Source: Planctomycetota bacterium (lineage in GTDB: Bacteria; Planctomycetota; Planctomycetia; Pirellulales; Pirellulaceae). Taken from it: a stretch of DNA of 64,000 nucleotides. Under the pieces are notes generated by a model. That model ran no database searches. It was given only the letters and a program-made list of their open reading frames with translations, and was not told where the DNA came from. Made by a program: the position numbers and the translations under genes. This document shows, piece by piece, positions 62,252-64,000 of this stretch (its first letter is position 1; every line of letters starts with the position of its first letter). Location: contig JABAAE010000002.1 in the NCBI GenBank assembly GCA_014238905.1, positions 186,001 to 250,000 on the forward strand. Reading direction: 5' to 3'.

Positions 62252-63643
62252 ATGCCGAACACCTCCTCCCCGCTTCCAGTGACACCCTGGGAAGAATTCT
62301 TCCTGGAAGATGACTTTGAAAACTATCCCGCCAATTTCATCACTCGCATTCGGTGTCGAGGACTTTTAACTGAATCGCTTCTGCGAAGTGCGCTTCACCA
62401 GAATTTGAAGCAACACCCCCTGTTCGATTCGATCATTGCCAAAAATGGCAGGCAACTGGTTTGGAAAAAGTGCCTCCAAGAACAACTACCGGTCAGCTCT
62501 GAAACCAGTTCGGCGGAATTAGATATTCCCCTACCATTAAAAAAAGAACCGTTCAAGGATCGTTTATGGCGAATGCACCTGGTTCAATTTCACGATTCAA
62601 AACAGCAACAATATACTGACCTGATTGTTGATATTCACCATTCGCTGTGCGACGGTTTGGGAGCACTTCAATTCCTTTCCGAAATGGCTCTTTGCATTGA
62701 CGAAATTCACTCTCGAGGAAAAATCCAAAGCTCGGACAATGCGGCACATCCGAGAACTGACAACAGCTCAAACCCCCAAGAAAAATGGGCCGCATTATCG
62801 CGACGTGGTAAGTTTCGGCAAAATTGGCGTGAAGTGATTGGAACCATTCCCTATCACTACAAGTCCGTTCTTGCCTCCTTGCGGATGATGTTTTCGAAAG
62901 TCGACCCACTGGTGCCGGTCAATGCGATTCGGGATCTCTTGCACAAACCCAAGTGCCATCTTGGTTATTGCCGACTGTCGTTTGATGTCAACCAATCGTC
63001 TCGTCTGCGTCGACTGGCGAGAATGAAGGGCTCGACTCTAAACAGTTTGATCGCATGCCAAATCTTCAAATCGATCTCTGACTGGAAACTCAAACAGGGA
63101 CACCCGTCACGCAATAACATTCGTATTTTGATGCCATTTAACGAGCGAAAAATCAGCGACCGCCAGCTTCCGGCATGTAACCGTGTAAGCATTTCACCGT
63201 TTACAAAAAATCAAAAACAAATCGAAGACCAGGAAACACTCTTAGCCAGTCTTAACAATGATATCCGCCTGGTCAAACGCAAGCGTCTTGGGTTAAATTT
63301 TCACCGGGTCCTTTTCCTTTGGAAGAAAATAACTGGAAGCCTCAAAGGCATTGCCAATACACGACGGGTCGGAGCGACTTGCATGTTTACGAACCTCGGC
63401 AACATCCAAGCGCTGCTTTCTCTTCCCTACGAACACCCTGGCTTACGTTGTGGCCCTATTTTGATTGAGGATATTGAACCGGTCGCGCCGATTCGCATTG
63501 GCACGAGCATGGCAATGATCCTTTATTATTTTTCCGGTGAAACCAGGATTGGCATTCATTACGACAGTTCACTGCTCAGCCAGGATGAAGCGGCTGACTT
63601 TGTCAATTTTTTTAGAACTGGGATTGAAGCTTTGATCGATTGA
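62252..63643 (+). CDS. Condensation-domain/WS-DGAT-like acyltransferase
   Basis: The 463-aa protein belongs to the CoA-dependent acyltransferase superfamily (chloramphenicol acetyltransferase/condensation fold). The catalytic HHxxxDG is present in VDIHHSLCDGLGALQFL (about residues 128-144), preceded by FITRIRCRGLLTESLLRSALHQNLKQHPLF, typical of the N-terminal subdomain. NILIPF-like and structural motifs in the C-terminal half (IRILMPFNERKISD; TCMFTNLGN) fit alcohol acetyltransferase/WS-DGAT relatives. It probably forms an ester or amide from an acyl donor. Product unknown. No adjacent NRPS/PKS module is visible. Confidence 0.8.
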   Translation: MPNTSSPLPVTPWEEFFLEDDFENYPANFITRIRCRGLLTESLLRSALHQNLKQHPLFDSIIAKNGRQLVWKKCLQEQLPVSSETSSAELDIPLPLKKEPFKDRLWRMHLVQFHDSKQQQYTDLIVDIHHSLCDGLGALQFLSEMALCIDEIHSRGKIQSSDNAAHPRTDNSSNPQEKWAALSRRGKFRQNWREVIGTIPYHYKSVLASLRMMFSKVDPLVPVNAIRDLLHKPKCHLGYCRLSFDVNQSSRLRRLARMKGSTLNSLIACQIFKSISDWKLKQGHPSRNNIRILMPFNERKISDRQLPACNRVSISPFTKNQKQIEDQETLLASLNNDIRLVKRKRLGLNFHRVLFLWKKITGSLKGIANTRRVGATCMFTNLGNIQALLSLPYEHPGLRCGPILIEDIEPVAPIRIGTSMAMILYYFSGETRIGIHYDSSLLSQDEAADFVNFFRTGIEALID

Positions 63644-63695
63644 TCCGAGTTTGATTGATTGTGAGATATTGCTTGGTCAGCAGCCCGCAATTTTA

Positions 63696-64000
63696 TTAAA
63701 TCGACGGCTTTACGGGCAACTGCTTCCGGGGATCAGTTTTGGAAATAATCTTACTGACGCCTGACTGGTTAAATCCTTTGTAACCATCATTTCGCTCCAA
63801 GACTTCAAGATGGGAACCAACCGCGCCATTCTCCAAAAATCCTGCTGCCTCATTTTCGCTGATCATCTGTTCTGTTTTCAAACGCTCCACTCGCAACGGA
63901 TCAACTGGCCATATTTCGGGCTCTGTAAAGCACTGTTTGAGATAGTCAAAATTGGTGAATGCATCCATGCACTGAATCCCATCGGCATTGAGTGCTTTTC
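63696..64000 (-). CDS. 3' part of an unrecognised gene (cut by the window edge)
   Basis: The frame is open from the right edge to a TAA (63698-63696). Upstream of the first in-frame ATG (63968) the sense codons continue to the window end (KALNADGIQC before the Met), so the true start is beyond 64000. Visible protein: MDAFTNFDYLKQCFTEPEIW...LPVKPSI, charged and without cysteine clusters. I do not recognise a family. It converges on the acyltransferase gene. Confidence 0.6.
   Translation of the reverse strand, partial: KALNADGIQCMDAFTNFDYLKQCFTEPEIWPVDPLRVERLKTEQMISENEAAGFLENGAVGSHLEVLERNDGYKGFNQSGVSKIISKTDPRKQLPVKPSI

Noticed and set aside
1..64000. tRNA, rRNA, CRISPR, IS or prophage
   Set aside because: I searched the gaps for T-loop consensus, repeat-spacer arrays, transposase motifs and terminal inverted repeats and found none that hold up. 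A covariance-model scan could still find a missed RNA.

Overview
The window looks like a chromosomal segment of a planctomycete (Planctomycetota, probably Pirellulales-like; the rank below phylum is a guess). The evidence is the gene content: a PVC-type dehydrogenase with a C-terminal CxxCH domain, a DUF1080 protein, secreted FAD oxidoreductase and PQQ-propeller proteins, a ceramidase-like hydrolase, Ser/Thr kinases, and the H4MPT-dependent C1 gene fhcD. Genes are spaced, often with no strong Shine-Dalgarno sequence, and many have long unrecognised flanks. I saw no rRNA, tRNA, CRISPR array, insertion sequence or phage module.

Region by region. 1-17 kb is mostly central carbon metabolism: prpD, pckA (ATP-type PEP carboxykinase), aconitase, a MOFRL-type glycerate 2-kinase and pyruvate phosphate dikinase. 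Two predicted outer-membrane proteins, yqgE, a FabH-like synthase, a 37-residue basic protein and a glycine-rich RRM protein lie among them. 17-26 kb holds a membrane-anchored C39-like peptidase, a selenoprotein, a PilT-type ATPase, an overlapping pair (PVC dehydrogenase and ceramidase-like hydrolase) and an HExxH protein. 26-34 kb has an S15 peptidase, a divergent pair of C1 genes (5-formyl-THF cyclo-ligase and fhcD), feoAB behind a Fur-like operator, and an M48 protease with a TerB-like tail. 34-46 kb has secreted and redox proteins: DUF1080, a mercuric-reductase-like flavoprotein, an FAD oxidoreductase, a double-FMN NosR-like membrane protein, folE, msrA and a PQQ propeller. 46-56 kb has the EF-P paralogue YeiP/EfpL, a kinase with a degenerate receiver domain, a large secreted protein, two ABC-2 permeases without an ATPase, and a HTH-acidic-TM protein. 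56-64 kb has a Ser/Thr kinase fused to Hsp70, a RoxA/MauG-like dihaem protein, an unknown protein, a condensation-type acyltransferase and a truncated gene at the right edge.

The most striking result is at 18285-19751 (minus). Two apparent ORFs are in the same frame, separated by one TGA that falls exactly at the catalytic selenocysteine of the iodothyronine-deiodinase family (GCLT-U-PPF). A 7-bp hairpin with loop GGUCU begins 17 nt after the TGA, matching a bacterial SECIS. I read this as one 488-residue secreted deiodinase-like selenoprotein with a C-terminal pair of EF-hands. A standard gene caller would split it into two fragments.

Other points worth attention are the kinase-Hsp70 fusion and its neighbouring HTH-TM protein, the double flavinylation-site protein, a 27-bp palindrome in the divergent region at 37.1 kb, a structured region before the first ABC permease, and a perfect 7-1-7 operator on the feoAB promoter.
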